A DNA stretch of 19,404 nt from NCBI GenBank assembly GCA_000433335.1, contig HF996745.1:744-20147 (forward strand), read 5' to 3'. The notes below the pieces were generated by a model. The model saw only the letters and a list, made by a program, of their open reading frames with translations. It searched no databases and was not told the origin of the DNA. Below, one piece after another: positions 1-7,309 of the stretch; position 1 is the stretch's first letter; every line of letters starts with the position of its first letter. The position numbers were made by a program, and so were the translations under genes. The stretch comes from Clostridium sp. CAG:1219. Lineage in GTDB: Bacteria; Bacillota; Clostridia; TANB77; CAG-465.

Positions 1-1
1 C

Positions 2-349
2 ATAGGAAAAATTACCTCAACTGCAAATGCTGTTGGTGGAATTGTTGGAACTGCTCAAACAAATTCAACTATAAGAAATTGCTATAGCGCATCAAATATA
101 AATGCAACTACTAGTACAAAAGGTAGTATATTGGGAAATAATGAAAATGGAAACTTAGTTACACTGGAAAACTGTTATTATTTAAATACTATAGGTATTG
201 GTGGAGTTGCTGGTACTGATGATGAAAACACTAAAGCAACTTTAGAAGATGATATGAAGAAAAACTCATTTGCAAATTCACTTGGAGGAGCATTTAAATA
301 TGACAGCAAAAAAATAAATGGTGGGTATCCATTGTTATCATGGCAATAA
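2..349 (+). CDS. C-terminal end of a GLUG-repeat surface protein (5' end outside window)
   Basis: The frame is open from the first bases of the window to a TAA at 347-349, giving about 115 residues, so only the C-terminus is visible. It contains a GGIVG followed by STIRNCYS, and later LENCYYLN. That is the spacing of the GLUG motif (Gly-Gly-[LI]-Val-Gly ... Ile-x-Asn-Cys-Tyr), a short beta repeat found in tandem in large secreted or surface proteins of gut Firmicutes, including IgA-peptidase-like and adhesin-like proteins. The end (GGYPLLSWQ) is also typical: GLUG proteins often finish with a 'GYP.L.W' element. There is no LPxTG or membrane anchor at this end, so attachment, if any, lies upstream. 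An internal TTG at 131 is in frame but is not a convincing start because the repeat pattern continues through it. The whole-protein function cannot be stated from this fragment. Confidence 0.75.
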   Translation: MGKITSTANAVGGIVGTAQTNSTIRNCYSASNINATTSTKGSILGNNENGNLVTLENCYYLNTIGIGGVAGTDDENTKATLEDDMKKNSFANSLGGAFKYDSKKINGGYPLLSWQ

Positions 350-362
350 TGCAAGTTTTATA

Positions 363-391
363 TTGACTAAAATAACTAAATTTTGTATAAT
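363..391 (+). promoter_or_regulatory. sigma-A promoter of the rubrerythrin gene
   Basis: TTGACT (363-368) and a perfect TATAAT (386-391) are separated by 17 bases. It begins 13 bases after the stop of the preceding gene, and the predicted transcript start near 398 leaves a leader of about 24 nt before the ATG at 422. Because the -10 overlaps the in-frame TTG at 383, that upstream TTG cannot be the translation start. Confidence 0.8.
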
Positions 392-395
392 TTAG
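376..395. repeat. 7-bp perfect dyad over the rubrerythrin -10, possible operator
   Basis: CTAAATT (376-382) and AATTTAG (389-395) are exact inverted repeats separated by 6 bases. The second arm overlaps the last bases of the -10 hexamer, so a bound dimeric regulator would block polymerase. Rubrerythrin genes in clostridia are known targets of the peroxide regulator PerR, whose box is a 7-1-7 dyad. This dyad is 7-6-7, so it is not a standard PerR box, and which protein binds it, if any, is unknown. Confidence 0.4.
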
Positions 396-421
396 TAGTA
401 CTTAAAAGGGGGAATATTAAT

Positions 422-961
422 ATGGATTTAAAAGGAACAAAAACAGAAGCTAACTTAAAGGCAGCATTTGCCGGTGAATCTCAAGCAAGAAACAAATATA
501 CATTTTTTGCTTCTAAGGCAAAAAAAGAAGGATATGAACAAATAGCTAGTATATTTGAAGAAACAGCAAATAATGAAAAAGAACACGCAAAAATGTGGTT
601 TAAACTACTAAATGGTGGTGATATAAAATCAACTACAGACAATTTAGAAGATGCAGCATCTGGAGAAAACTATGAATGGACAGATATGTATGAAAAATTT
701 GCCAAAGATGCAAAAGAAGAAGGTTTTGATCATATTGCATATTTGTTTGAAGCTGTTGGGAAAATTGAAAAAGAACACGAAGAAAGATATAGAAAATTAT
801 TAGAAAATATAGATACAAATGAAGTTTTCAAAAAAACAGGAATAAGAATATGGAAGTGTAGAAATTGTGGTCATATTCATGTTGGTGAAGAAGCACCAAA
901 AATTTGCCCAGTATGTGCACATCCACAAAGTTACTTTGAAATAAAAGCAGAAAATTATTAA
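422..961 (+). CDS. rbr: rubrerythrin (diiron peroxidase with rubredoxin domain)
   Basis: A 179-residue protein with the classic two-domain rubrerythrin layout. Residues 1-140 are a ferritin-like four-helix bundle with diiron ligand motifs (GES at 18-20, [10 protein letters not shown], and a second-half [10 protein letters not shown]). Residues 141-179 are a rubredoxin-type Fe(Cys)4 domain with CxxC at C146/C149 and CPVC at C162/C165. The family reduces hydrogen peroxide to water in the cytoplasm of anaerobes, taking electrons from NADH through rubredoxin or its own C-terminal site. Length and both cysteine pairs are normal, so it should be active. The start is the ATG at 422, which follows an AAAGGGGG ribosome site by 5-6 bases; an upstream in-frame TTG lies inside the promoter. 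It is a single-gene unit with its own promoter and terminator, which fits a stress-inducible gene. Family assignment is secure; regulation by a peroxide sensor is inference from the promoter dyad. Confidence 0.96.
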   Translation: MDLKGTKTEANLKAAFAGESQARNKYTFFASKAKKEGYEQIASIFEETANNEKEHAKMWFKLLNGGDIKSTTDNLEDAASGENYEWTDMYEKFAKDAKEEGFDHIAYLFEAVGKIEKEHEERYRKLLENIDTNEVFKKTGIRIWKCRNCGHIHVGEEAPKICPVCAHPQSYFEIKAENY

Positions 962-962
962 T

Positions 963-1004
963 AAAAAAAGGAGGGCTGAGCTTTAAACTATAGTCCTCTT
1001 TTTG
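963..1004 (+). terminator. intrinsic terminator after rubrerythrin
   Basis: GAGGGCT (971-977) pairs with AGTCCTC (992-998), with one G-U pair, around a 14-base loop, and a T-run follows at 999-1003. The stem is preceded by an A-run that lengthens it. It starts about 10 bases after the rubrerythrin stop. Confidence 0.75.
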
Positions 1005-1051
1005 TGTTATTTGCAATATAATAAATGTATAAGAATTATTATAATATTTTC

Positions 1052-1079
1052 TTGATTTTTAACCTAAATGATGTATAAT
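1052..1079 (+). promoter_or_regulatory. sigma-A promoter of the frr-cdsA-rseP operon
   Basis: TTGATT (1052-1057) and TATAAT (1074-1079) are 16 bases apart. The predicted start near 1086 gives a leader of about 30 nt with AAGGAG at 1105-1110 before the frr ATG. A promoter here means frr is not co-transcribed from an upstream pyrH gene, as it often is in Firmicutes. Confidence 0.7.
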
Positions 1080-1117
1080 ATATAATGTATTAATTATAAT
1101 TTTTAAGGAGAGTTTTT

Positions 1118-1666
1118 ATGGAATTAAATATTTTAGAAGATAAGATGAAAAAAGCAATTGAACATTTAGAAGAAGAATATAGTACTATTAGAGCTGGTAG
1201 AGCTAATCCTGCTATATTAAATAAGGTTCAAGTTGAGTATTATGGAGCACTTACTCCAATAAATCAGGTTGGTTCTATATCAGTACCAGAAGCAAGACAA
1301 ATACTTATTACACCTTGGGATAGAACAGTTTTATCTGCTATAGAAAAAGCAATAAATAAAGCAGAAATAGGAGTAAATCCTATAAATGATGGCTCTTGTA
1401 TCAGGCTTAATTTTCCTGAACTAAACGAAGAAAGAAGAAAAGAACTTGTTAAGGAAGTAAAAAAATTAGCAGAAAACGGAAAAGTAGCTGTAAGAAATGT
1501 TCGTAGAGATGGAATGGAAATGGTAAAAGCAGAACAAAAAAATGGTGACATTACTGAAGATGAATTAAAATTTTTAGAAGAAAAAATACAAAAAATGACT
1601 GATAACTATGTTGAAAAAATTGATGTTGTATCAGAAAATAAAGAAAAAGAAGTAATGGAAGTTTAA
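1118..1666 (+). CDS. frr: ribosome recycling factor
   Basis: A 182-residue cytoplasmic protein, close to the usual 185, matching ribosome recycling factor over its whole length. After termination it acts with EF-G to split the 70S ribosome and free the mRNA. Recognisable family stretches are the start of the long helix (EEYSTIRAGRANP), the NQV-x-SISVPE-R core, ITPWD, the NPINDGSCIRLNFP segment of domain II, and the RR-LVK-KKLAE-GKVAVRN return helix. The ATG follows AAGGAG by 7 bases. It is the first gene of an operon with cdsA (21-base gap) and rseP. In most Firmicutes frr is preceded by pyrH and followed by uppS; neither is here. No oddities in the protein itself. Confidence 0.97.
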   Translation: MELNILEDKMKKAIEHLEEEYSTIRAGRANPAILNKVQVEYYGALTPINQVGSISVPEARQILITPWDRTVLSAIEKAINKAEIGVNPINDGSCIRLNFPELNEERRKELVKEVKKLAENGKVAVRNVRRDGMEMVKAEQKNGDITEDELKFLEEKIQKMTDNYVEKIDVVSENKEKEVMEV

Positions 1667-1687
1667 TATTTAAGAAAGGTTGATCTT

Positions 1688-2506
1688 GTGAAAAAAAGAG
1701 TTATATCAGGGGCTATTTTTTCTACTTTACTTATAATAATAATGGTGGTAGATATCCCATTAGTAGATACATTACTTGTATTTACATTGTCAGTACTTGG
1801 AATATATGAGTATAATAAAGCCTTTAAGTCTGCTGGCTTTAAGCCAGTTTCTTGGGTAGGTTATATAGGATGCTTTGCAATATTTGGAATGGGTGAATTA
1901 ATTGATGATGCTAGTCAAATAATGTTGATAAAGATTTTTGTTCCTACTCTTATAATAGCTTTATTTATGTATATGATAGTTACAAATTTGAAAAGAACTA
2001 TAATTGATGTTGCAATCACAGTGTTTTCTTTGCTATATATACCATTTATGTTTTCTTTCATAAAACTAATACTTGCAATGGAAAATAGTAGAATTTTAAT
2101 TTGGTATGTATTCTTAGGAGCATTTGCATCAGATACTTTTGCATATTTAATAGGAAGCAAATTTGGAAAAACAAAACTTTGCCCTGACATAAGTCCAAAT
2201 AAAACAGTGGAAGGATCTATGGGAGGAATTTTAGGAGTTGTGATTTCCTATTGCATATTGAATTTTATAGCGAATAAATTTTTCTTTGTAGGATTTGATT
2301 ACGTTATAGTTGTTATTGCTGGAATAGTTGCAGGAATTGCTGGTCAGTTTGGTGACCTGTCTGCTTCAGCGATAAAGAGGTATTGTAAAATAAAAGACTT
2401 TGGAAATATAATACCAGGACATGGGGGTATACTTGATAGATTTGATAGTGTATTATTTGTTGCTCCAATAGTATATATTTTCTTAAAAGTGTATATATTT
2501 ATGTAA
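1688..2506 (+). CDS. cdsA: phosphatidate cytidylyltransferase (CDP-diglyceride synthase)
   Basis: A 272-residue integral membrane enzyme that makes CDP-diacylglycerol from phosphatidic acid and CTP, the branch point for anionic phospholipids. About seven or eight hydrophobic segments cover most of the chain. The CDS family signature is intact at residues 227-253: S-A-I-K-R, K-D at 236-237, then IPGHGG (242-247) and L-D-R-F-D (249-253), which hold the metal- and CTP-binding aspartates. The GTG start at 1688 is supported by GAAAGG about 9 bases upstream and by a normal family N-terminus (KKRVISG). It lies 21 bases after frr and 15 bases before rseP, the standard order frr-(uppS)-cdsA-(dxr)-rseP, but both bracketed genes are missing. 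Length is slightly above the usual 265. Confidence 0.95.
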   Translation: MKKRVISGAIFSTLLIIIMVVDIPLVDTLLVFTLSVLGIYEYNKAFKSAGFKPVSWVGYIGCFAIFGMGELIDDASQIMLIKIFVPTLIIALFMYMIVTNLKRTIIDVAITVFSLLYIPFMFSFIKLILAMENSRILIWYVFLGAFASDTFAYLIGSKFGKTKLCPDISPNKTVEGSMGGILGVVISYCILNFIANKFFFVGFDYVIVVIAGIVAGIAGQFGDLSASAIKRYCKIKDFGNIIPGHGGILDRFDSVLFVAPIVYIFLKVYIFM

Positions 2507-2521
2507 TAGGAGGTTATATTA

Positions 2522-3772
2522 ATGCTAGGTTTTATACTCGTAGTAGTTAAACTTTTAATAATTCTTGGAATAGTTGCAACTATCCATGAATTTGGTCATT
2601 TCCTATTCTCAAAAATGTTTAAAGTTGGAGTTAATGAGTTTTCTATAGGATTTGGTCCAAAAATAGTACAAAAGAAATTTGGTGAAACAATGTATTCTCT
2701 AAGATGTATACCTCTTGGTGGATATTGTGCAATTGAAGGAGAAGAAGGAACCTCAGATAAGGAAAATTCTTTGCAAAATAAGAATTTGATTCAAAAAGTA
2801 TTAATACTTTTGATGGGGGCAGGATTTAATGCAATACTTGCTGCAATAATATTTTTCTTTATTTCTTTTACATCTCAAACTTATACTACAAAGATAGAAT
2901 CTATTTCTAGTGATTCAATTTTGTACCAAGCAGGAATACAGAGTGGAGATACTATTAATTCTATTAATGGTAAGAAAGTACGTACTTTAAGTGAAGTGCT
3001 AAACTTTGATGTATCAGATATTAAAGATGGAAAAATAGAAATAGAGTATACAAGAGATAACGTTTTAAATAAAGTTACCATTGAAAATGCTGTAAAGAAA
3101 ATTGGATATCTTGGAATAACATTCAATGCGTCTGGTGATTCTTCAAATGTTATAGACATGGTAGCATCTGGTGGAAAAGCTTTTGATGCTGGTCTTAAAG
3201 CGGGAGATAAAATTGTTAGTATAGCGTCTGTACCAACTAATACTTCAAAAGAGGTAGTTGGTGAGATTATAAAGTATCCAAACCAAGAAATAGAAATTGT
3301 GATATCAAGAAAAGGTGAAGAAATAACAAAAACTGTAGTGCCAGAATCAAAGAATAGTTTGAGTCTAGGAATTACTTCAACTATTGTAGAAAAAACAAAT
3401 TTATACTATGCTTTTGTAAATATGGGAGATAAATTTAAGTCAATTATTGGTTCATATGTTGATTTGTTTACAGGAAAAGTTGGAATAAAGGATATGTCTG
3501 GAATAGTTGGAATAGGAGAAATAGTTTCTAAATCTAATGGATTTTTAGAATTTATTAATTTACTTGGAATAATAAGTTTAGCAGTAGGCGTTGCAAATAT
3601 TTTACCTTTTCCACCACTTGACGGAGGAAAAATTGTAATTGTTGTTATAGAATCTATTGTAAGGAAAAAATTATCCGAAAAAGCTGAAGCTATAATATCT
3701 TATATAGGATTTGGACTTTTGATAGCTCTTACAATATTTGTTACATATAGAGATATAATAAGAATAATATAA
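2522..3772 (+). CDS. rseP: site-2-type intramembrane zinc metalloprotease RseP/RasP
   Basis: A 416-residue membrane protease of the M50 family, which cleaves membrane-embedded substrates such as anti-sigma factors and leftover signal peptides. The zinc motif HEFGH is at residues 22-26 in the first membrane helix, and the second active-site motif LDGG is at 366-369 (D367 the third zinc ligand) within NILPFPPLDGG. Between them lie a second membrane segment (about 93-118) and two PDZ-like regions, near residues 125-205 and 210-285, each with a G-[IL]-x-[AS]-G-D-x-I-x-S-I signature (IQSGDTINSI and LKAGDKIVSI). Bacillus RasP usually has one clear PDZ, so two is the more Gram-negative-like arrangement. 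A GGAGG lies a few bases before the ATG. It is the last gene of the operon, followed at once by a terminator. Start, length and motifs are normal for the family. Confidence 0.95.
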   Translation: MLGFILVVVKLLIILGIVATIHEFGHFLFSKMFKVGVNEFSIGFGPKIVQKKFGETMYSLRCIPLGGYCAIEGEEGTSDKENSLQNKNLIQKVLILLMGAGFNAILAAIIFFFISFTSQTYTTKIESISSDSILYQAGIQSGDTINSINGKKVRTLSEVLNFDVSDIKDGKIEIEYTRDNVLNKVTIENAVKKIGYLGITFNASGDSSNVIDMVASGGKAFDAGLKAGDKIVSIASVPTNTSKEVVGEIIKYPNQEIEIVISRKGEEITKTVVPESKNSLSLGITSTIVEKTNLYYAFVNMGDKFKSIIGSYVDLFTGKVGIKDMSGIVGIGEIVSKSNGFLEFINLLGIISLAVGVANILPFPPLDGGKIVIVVIESIVRKKLSEKAEAIISYIGFGLLIALTIFVTYRDIIRII

Positions 3773-3811
3773 AAAAATGACTGTGGAAATTAATCCACAG
3801 CCATTTTTTTA
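3773..3811. terminator. bidirectional terminator between rseP and the convergent small gene
   Basis: CTGTGGA (3781-3787) pairs exactly with TCCACAG (3794-3800) around a 6-base loop. An A-run at 3771-3777 and a T-run at 3804-3810 flank it, so the hairpin can end transcripts from either side. It overlaps the stop codon of the minus-strand gene. Confidence 0.85.
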
Positions 3812-4141
3812 GTGCCTTCCAAGACAGGTTATAGTACAGTTTGAATCTATCATATATAAATATTCGTTTACTGCAATTCTGATGAACTCTGTATTAGAAA
3901 AAGGGTAGAGAACCCTTACAAGAGTACAGGCATCATTCATAGTCTTACCATTTGGCACAATAAGGTATACGAAAACAACAGAATTTACTTCAATAGCAAG
4001 TAATTTATCTTCAAAAAAAGAAAAATTACTTATATGATCAGCTAAAGTGTCATATTTGTATCCTATAACAAAACCAGTATGATTCTTGGAATTTTTCACC
4101 CAAAAATTTTTAAGATAACCGGAAAGAAAACTTCTACTCAT
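3809..4141 (-). CDS. hypothetical protein, 110 residues, family not recognised
   Basis: I do not recognise this protein. It is 110 residues with no signal peptide, no membrane segment and no cysteine motif (only C76, C100 and C106 or thereabouts). The composition is rich in aromatic residues (Phe, Tyr) and it ends in CLGRH. The middle (KLLAIEVNSVVFVYLIVP) is a run of beta-prone residues and the end (EFIRIAVNEYLYMIDSNCTITCL) another, so a small all-beta or alpha/beta cytoplasmic fold is likely. It is a real gene: GGAGG stands 8 bases before the ATG on the minus strand, it ends in a proper terminator, and no other frame competes. It is convergent with rseP and divergent from the spore operon bofA-sleB-ypeB. 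On the minus strand upstream, CATACATT (4236-4229) fits the sigma-E -10 consensus, but no -35 is found at the right distance, so a sporulation role is only a guess. Confidence 0.75.
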   Translation of the reverse strand: MSRSFLSGYLKNFWVKNSKNHTGFVIGYKYDTLADHISNFSFFEDKLLAIEVNSVVFVYLIVPNGKTMNDACTLVRVLYPFSNTEFIRIAVNEYLYMIDSNCTITCLGRH

Positions 4142-4234
4142 ATTATTACCTCCATTAATTAAAGTTGGTTAAAATCTAATATATTATAATTATATGATAG
4201 AATAATGAAAAAATTACTTTTTTTCGAAAATGTA

Positions 4235-4264
4235 TGAATAAATTATAAAAAGACAAGTATATTA
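4235..4264 (+). promoter_or_regulatory. probable forespore sigma-F/G promoter of bofA-sleB-ypeB
   Basis: TGAATA (4235-4240) is followed after 17 bases by TATATTA (4258-4264). The known sigma-G pattern is G-[ACT]-A-T-[AG] then C-A-T-N-[ACT]-T-A; the -35 matches fully and the -10 in six of seven positions. SleB and YpeB are made in the forespore under sigma-G in Bacillus, which agrees. The start near 4271 leaves a leader of about 25 nt with AAAGGAGG before the bofA ATG. Confidence 0.5.
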
Positions 4265-4296
4265 TAGTATAGATATATTTGGTAAAGGAGGAAGAA

Positions 4297-4548
4297 ATGG
4301 AATATGTAATTTTTGGAATTAGTGTAATAGCGGTTATAATACTTGCTAAAATTCTTAGCTGGCCACTTAAAAAAATATTAAAATTATTGCTTAATGTAGC
4401 AATTGGAGTACTCATTATTGTACTTGTTAATACATTTGGTGGAAGTATAGGACTTCATATCCCATTTAATATAATTACTGCTTTAATTTCGGGAATTTTG
4501 GGAATTCCAGGTGTACTTGGACTTGTTTTAATAAATTATATTTTTTAA
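4297..4548 (+). CDS. bofA: BofA-family integral membrane protein
   Basis: An 83-residue protein made almost entirely of hydrophobic helices (about 3-20, 31-48 and 55-82). The C-terminal half carries the BofA family pattern: GLHIPFN, then LISGILGIPGVLGLVLIN. In Bacillus, BofA sits in the outer forespore membrane with SpoIVFA and holds the pro-sigma-K protease SpoIVFB inactive until the forespore signals. The start is the ATG at 4297, 5 bases after AAAGGAGG; an in-frame TTG at 4279 is upstream of that site and is rejected. It heads an operon with sleB and ypeB, whereas in Bacillus and many clostridia bofA stands near recR. Expression from a forespore-type promoter would be unexpected for a mother-cell inhibitor, so here it may work in another way. 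Family call is firm; role is by analogy. Confidence 0.85.
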   Translation: MEYVIFGISVIAVIILAKILSWPLKKILKLLLNVAIGVLIIVLVNTFGGSIGLHIPFNIITALISGILGIPGVLGLVLINYIF

Positions 4549-4608
4549 AAAAATAGTGCTTTGTATATATATTTTAAAATTGCTAAAACTAATAAAAATG
4601 GAGGAATT

Positions 4609-5151
4609 ATGAAATTAAGCAATTTTAAAAAATATTTATATGGAGCATTTTTTATTGGGATATTTACTGTAAGTTTGTATGTTAGTGTTAATTATTCTGG
4701 TAATATCATAAATGCGTTTAAATCATATGTTTACGCTGCAACTAAAACTGCGAGTAGTTCTACTTCAACAAAATCAAGTGCTACGGGAAATGATATGACA
4801 GATTTACTTGCAAGACTAATAAATGGTGAGGCAAGAGGAGAGTCATACAAGGGGCAAGTAGCGGTTGGAGCTGTAGTATTAAATAGAGTAAAGAGTTCAC
4901 AATTTCCTAATACAATTCCTGCGGTTATTTATCAAAAGGGACAATTTTCATGTGTGACAGATGGTCAATTTAATAAGGCAATTTCTAAAGATTCTACAGT
5001 TTATAAGGCTGCAAAAGAGGCAATGTCTGGTGTTGACCCAACAAATGGTGCACTTTATTTTTATAATCCAAAAACTGCTAAAAGCAAATGGTTATTTTCA
5101 CTTAAAACTGTAGCTACAATAGGAAATCATAGATTTGCTCTGGAGGAATAA
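4609..5151 (+). CDS. sleB: spore cortex-lytic enzyme SleB (short form)
   Basis: A 180-residue exported cell-wall hydrolase. Residues 11-29 form a signal/membrane segment, residues 45-62 a Ser/Thr-rich linker, and 63-180 the Hydrolase_2 (SleB/CwlJ) catalytic domain. The family's catalytic glutamate is E74 in INGEARGES, followed by GQVAVGAVVLNRV, the QFSC motif near 112-115, and the closing IGNHRF (171-176). SleB is a lytic transglycosylase specific for muramic-delta-lactam cortex; it degrades the cortex during germination. Bacillus SleB has an extra N-terminal peptidoglycan-binding domain, which is absent here. The start is ATG 4609, right after a GGAGG; the in-frame TTG at 4561 lies upstream of that site. 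It is 60 bases after bofA and its TAA is one base before the ypeB ATG, so SleB and its partner YpeB are made together. Confidence 0.93.
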   Translation: MKLSNFKKYLYGAFFIGIFTVSLYVSVNYSGNIINAFKSYVYAATKTASSSTSTKSSATGNDMTDLLARLINGEARGESYKGQVAVGAVVLNRVKSSQFPNTIPAVIYQKGQFSCVTDGQFNKAISKDSTVYKAAKEAMSGVDPTNGALYFYNPKTAKSKWLFSLKTVATIGNHRFALEE

Positions 5152-5152
5152 G

Positions 5153-6541
5153 ATGTTAGGAAAATTTGAGAAAAAAGTAATTAATTTAAAAAATAAAATA
5201 AATAAAAAGGTATTAGCTATAATTATATTTGCTATATTTGGAGCTTTTATAATATTTTCACTTAATATGACAAACAGTTATAAAAGACAAAAACAAATTA
5301 CAGAAGACGCATATAATAAGGCACTTTACGATATGATAGGCTATGTAAATAATTTTCAAGTGGAACTTGCAAAATTAAAAGTAGTATCTACACCAAGTCT
5401 TATGGAGAGCACACTTGCTGGGGTGTGGAGATATTCTAATTTGTCAAAAGAAAATTTAAATATACTTCCACTAGAACAAAATAATATAGCAAATACATCT
5501 AAATTTCTAACTCAACTTAGTGATTTTTCTTATTCACTAGTTCATAAATTATCAAAAGGAGAAGTATTAACCAAAGAGGATGATGATAACCTAGATTTGT
5601 TATATACAAATTCAAAAAAACTATCAGATACAATGAACGAAATATATAAAGACTTAAATGAAGGTAGAATAAAGTGGAATGAGTTAAAATATGTAGGAAA
5701 TGAAAAACTAAATAATGATAATATAGATACAGATAGTCTCTCATCAGTAGATGGAATTGGTAAAGACTTTCAAGAGTATGAAGGATTAATATATGATGGA
5801 GCATTTTCAGAACATATTTTATCTACTAAAGCTAAAAGCCTGTCAGAAACTGTTCTACCTGAAGAAAAAGTAAGAGAAAATTTAAATAAGATGTTTGAAA
5901 ATGAAATAGAAAATATTGAATTTTTGGGAGAATCTGATGGAAGGGTTATGCTTTATAATTATAATGTTAAATTTAAAGAATATGAGAATCCAAGAAGTAT
6001 AAGTATGACAAAACAAGATGGAAAGCTTTATCTTATGGTAAGTGATATGAATGCAGAAAATGAAAATATTTCTATGAACGATGCAAAGAAAATAGGAATG
6101 GAATTTTTAAGTAAGATAGGAATAAATGATGTTAAGGATACTTATTATTTAAAGGATTCAAATATGGCAATAATAAATTATGCTGGAGTATATGAAAATG
6201 TCACTTTATATCCTGACCTTGTTAAAGTAAAGGTATCTCTAGATACTGGGGAAGTATGTTCAGTAGAGGTACAAGGTTATATATTTAATCATGTTGAAAG
6301 AGAAAATATTGTTCCCAAAGTAAGTATAGAAGAAGCTAAAAAATTAATAAAAAATAAGGAATATATATTATCTTATGGACTTGCAATAATTCCAACAGAT
6401 TATCAAACAGAGATTCTTACCTATGAATTTAAAGGAAAAATTGATGATACAGAATTTTTGGTATATATAAATGCTGATACTGGTATTGAAGAGAAAGTTT
6501 TACTAATACTAGATACACCCGGCGGAATCTTAACAATTTAA
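5153..6541 (+). CDS. ypeB: germination protein YpeB
   Basis: A 462-residue protein with an N-terminal membrane anchor (about 23-41) and a large external part, matching YpeB (about 450 residues). The N-terminal half holds the conserved LAGVWRYSNLSKENL and the LPLEQN...TSKFLTQLSDFSYSL helices. The C-terminal half has two or three PepSY-like repeats (around SMNDAKKIGMEFLSKIG and SIEEAKKLIK), each an alpha-beta unit common in protease inhibitors. In Bacillus YpeB is needed to localise and stabilise SleB in the dormant spore and to keep it inactive, and the two depend on each other. The start is the ATG at 5153, 6 bases after GGAGG, which lies inside the end of sleB. It is the last gene of the operon and is followed by a bidirectional terminator. 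Confidence 0.93.
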   Translation: MLGKFEKKVINLKNKINKKVLAIIIFAIFGAFIIFSLNMTNSYKRQKQITEDAYNKALYDMIGYVNNFQVELAKLKVVSTPSLMESTLAGVWRYSNLSKENLNILPLEQNNIANTSKFLTQLSDFSYSLVHKLSKGEVLTKEDDDNLDLLYTNSKKLSDTMNEIYKDLNEGRIKWNELKYVGNEKLNNDNIDTDSLSSVDGIGKDFQEYEGLIYDGAFSEHILSTKAKSLSETVLPEEKVRENLNKMFENEIENIEFLGESDGRVMLYNYNVKFKEYENPRSISMTKQDGKLYLMVSDMNAENENISMNDAKKIGMEFLSKIGINDVKDTYYLKDSNMAIINYAGVYENVTLYPDLVKVKVSLDTGEVCSVEVQGYIFNHVERENIVPKVSIEEAKKLIKNKEYILSYGLAIIPTDYQTEILTYEFKGKIDDTEFLVYINADTGIEEKVLLILDTPGGILTI

Positions 6542-6550
6542 TAAAAAAGA

Positions 6551-6595
6551 AGAAATGATATCAAATTTATTTTTGAAAATCATTTCTTTTTTTTA
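6551..6595. terminator. bidirectional terminator between ypeB and the DUF421 gene
   Basis: AGAAATGAT (6551-6559) pairs exactly with ATCATTTCT (6579-6587), with an inner TCAAA/TTTGA stem (6561-6565 / 6572-6576). A T-run follows at 6587-6594 and an A-run precedes it at 6543-6549, so it serves both converging genes. Confidence 0.85.
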
Positions 6596-7297
6596 TATAA
6601 ATGCATCATGTTTGATATTTTCTTCGCTCTTTTTGTAAGCTGAAACATTATTTTCAAAATCGCAAGTTGCTAAGAAAATATCTTCTAATTTTAAATTTTG
6701 TTCTTGTAATTTTTTTATTAGCCATTTTTCATTATTTCCAGTAGCCTTAAGATTATCATATAAAATCTTACCATCTATTATAATATTAAATTGTTTCTTT
6801 TCATCATCAACATTTAAATTAAGATCACTGCAAGTTACAGGTCTACTATCGCTTTTAGGTAAAATAGTTATTTTTCCATTTGCCTCTATTATTGCAGTTT
6901 TGATTTGACTCATATCAAAAAATCCTTTAGTTCTGCACTGATTTTGAAACTCAGCTAAATTTATTTTTGATTTTGCAAAGTTTTTTCTGTAAAATGTATT
7001 GTTATCAAAAAGAATAAGAGATTTTCCATTTATAAATCTATTAAATATTATAGATTTATTAGTAAGAATTGATATTATAAATATTAGTATAGAGTATACT
7101 ATCATTGCAATTAAGCAATCTATAACTTCGTCTCCTTTTGAAATAGACATTTCTGCTGCAATAGATCCAATAGTTATCCCATTTAAATAGTCAAACATGC
7201 TAAGCTCAGCTATTTCTCTATTTCCAATTAATTTCGTTAATAAAAATAAGGCAAAAAGTGAAACAGATGACGTAATAATTATTTGTAGATAATTCAT
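6593..7297 (-). CDS. DUF421 (YetF/YdfS/YkjA-type) membrane protein
   Basis: A 234-residue protein. Three hydrophobic helices fill residues 1-85, with the family's conserved stretch KLIGNREIAELSMFDYLNGI-TIGS in the first loop and second helix. A cytoplasmic domain of about 150 residues follows, with the DUF421 (YetF) core including FRKNFAKSKINLAEF-NQCR-KGFFD and the later I-DGKI. In sporeformers several paralogues (SpoVA cluster and others) carry this fold; a germination or spore-coat role is known for some, but the molecular function of the family is not settled. The AUG follows AAAGGAAG by 8 bases on the minus strand. It is a single-gene unit. The RBS lies inside one arm of a 9-bp inverted repeat (see below). 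Confidence 0.88.
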   Translation of the reverse strand: MNYLQIIITSSVSLFALFLLTKLIGNREIAELSMFDYLNGITIGSIAAEMSISKGDEVIDCLIAMIVYSILIFIISILTNKSIIFNRFINGKSLILFDNNTFYRKNFAKSKINLAEFQNQCRTKGFFDMSQIKTAIIEANGKITILPKSDSRPVTCSDLNLNVDDEKKQFNIIIDGKILYDNLKATGNNEKWLIKKLQEQNLKLEDIFLATCDFENNVSAYKKSEENIKHDAFI

Positions 7298-7309
7298 ATG
7301 TAAAACTTC

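Noticed and set aside
383..421. TTG start that would add 13 residues to rubrerythrin
   Set aside because: The TTG lies within the promoter (before and into the -10), and a proper ribosome site precedes ATG 422.
4561..4608. TTG start that would add 16 residues to SleB
   Set aside because: GGAGG is directly before ATG 4609, and the extension precedes a normal signal sequence.
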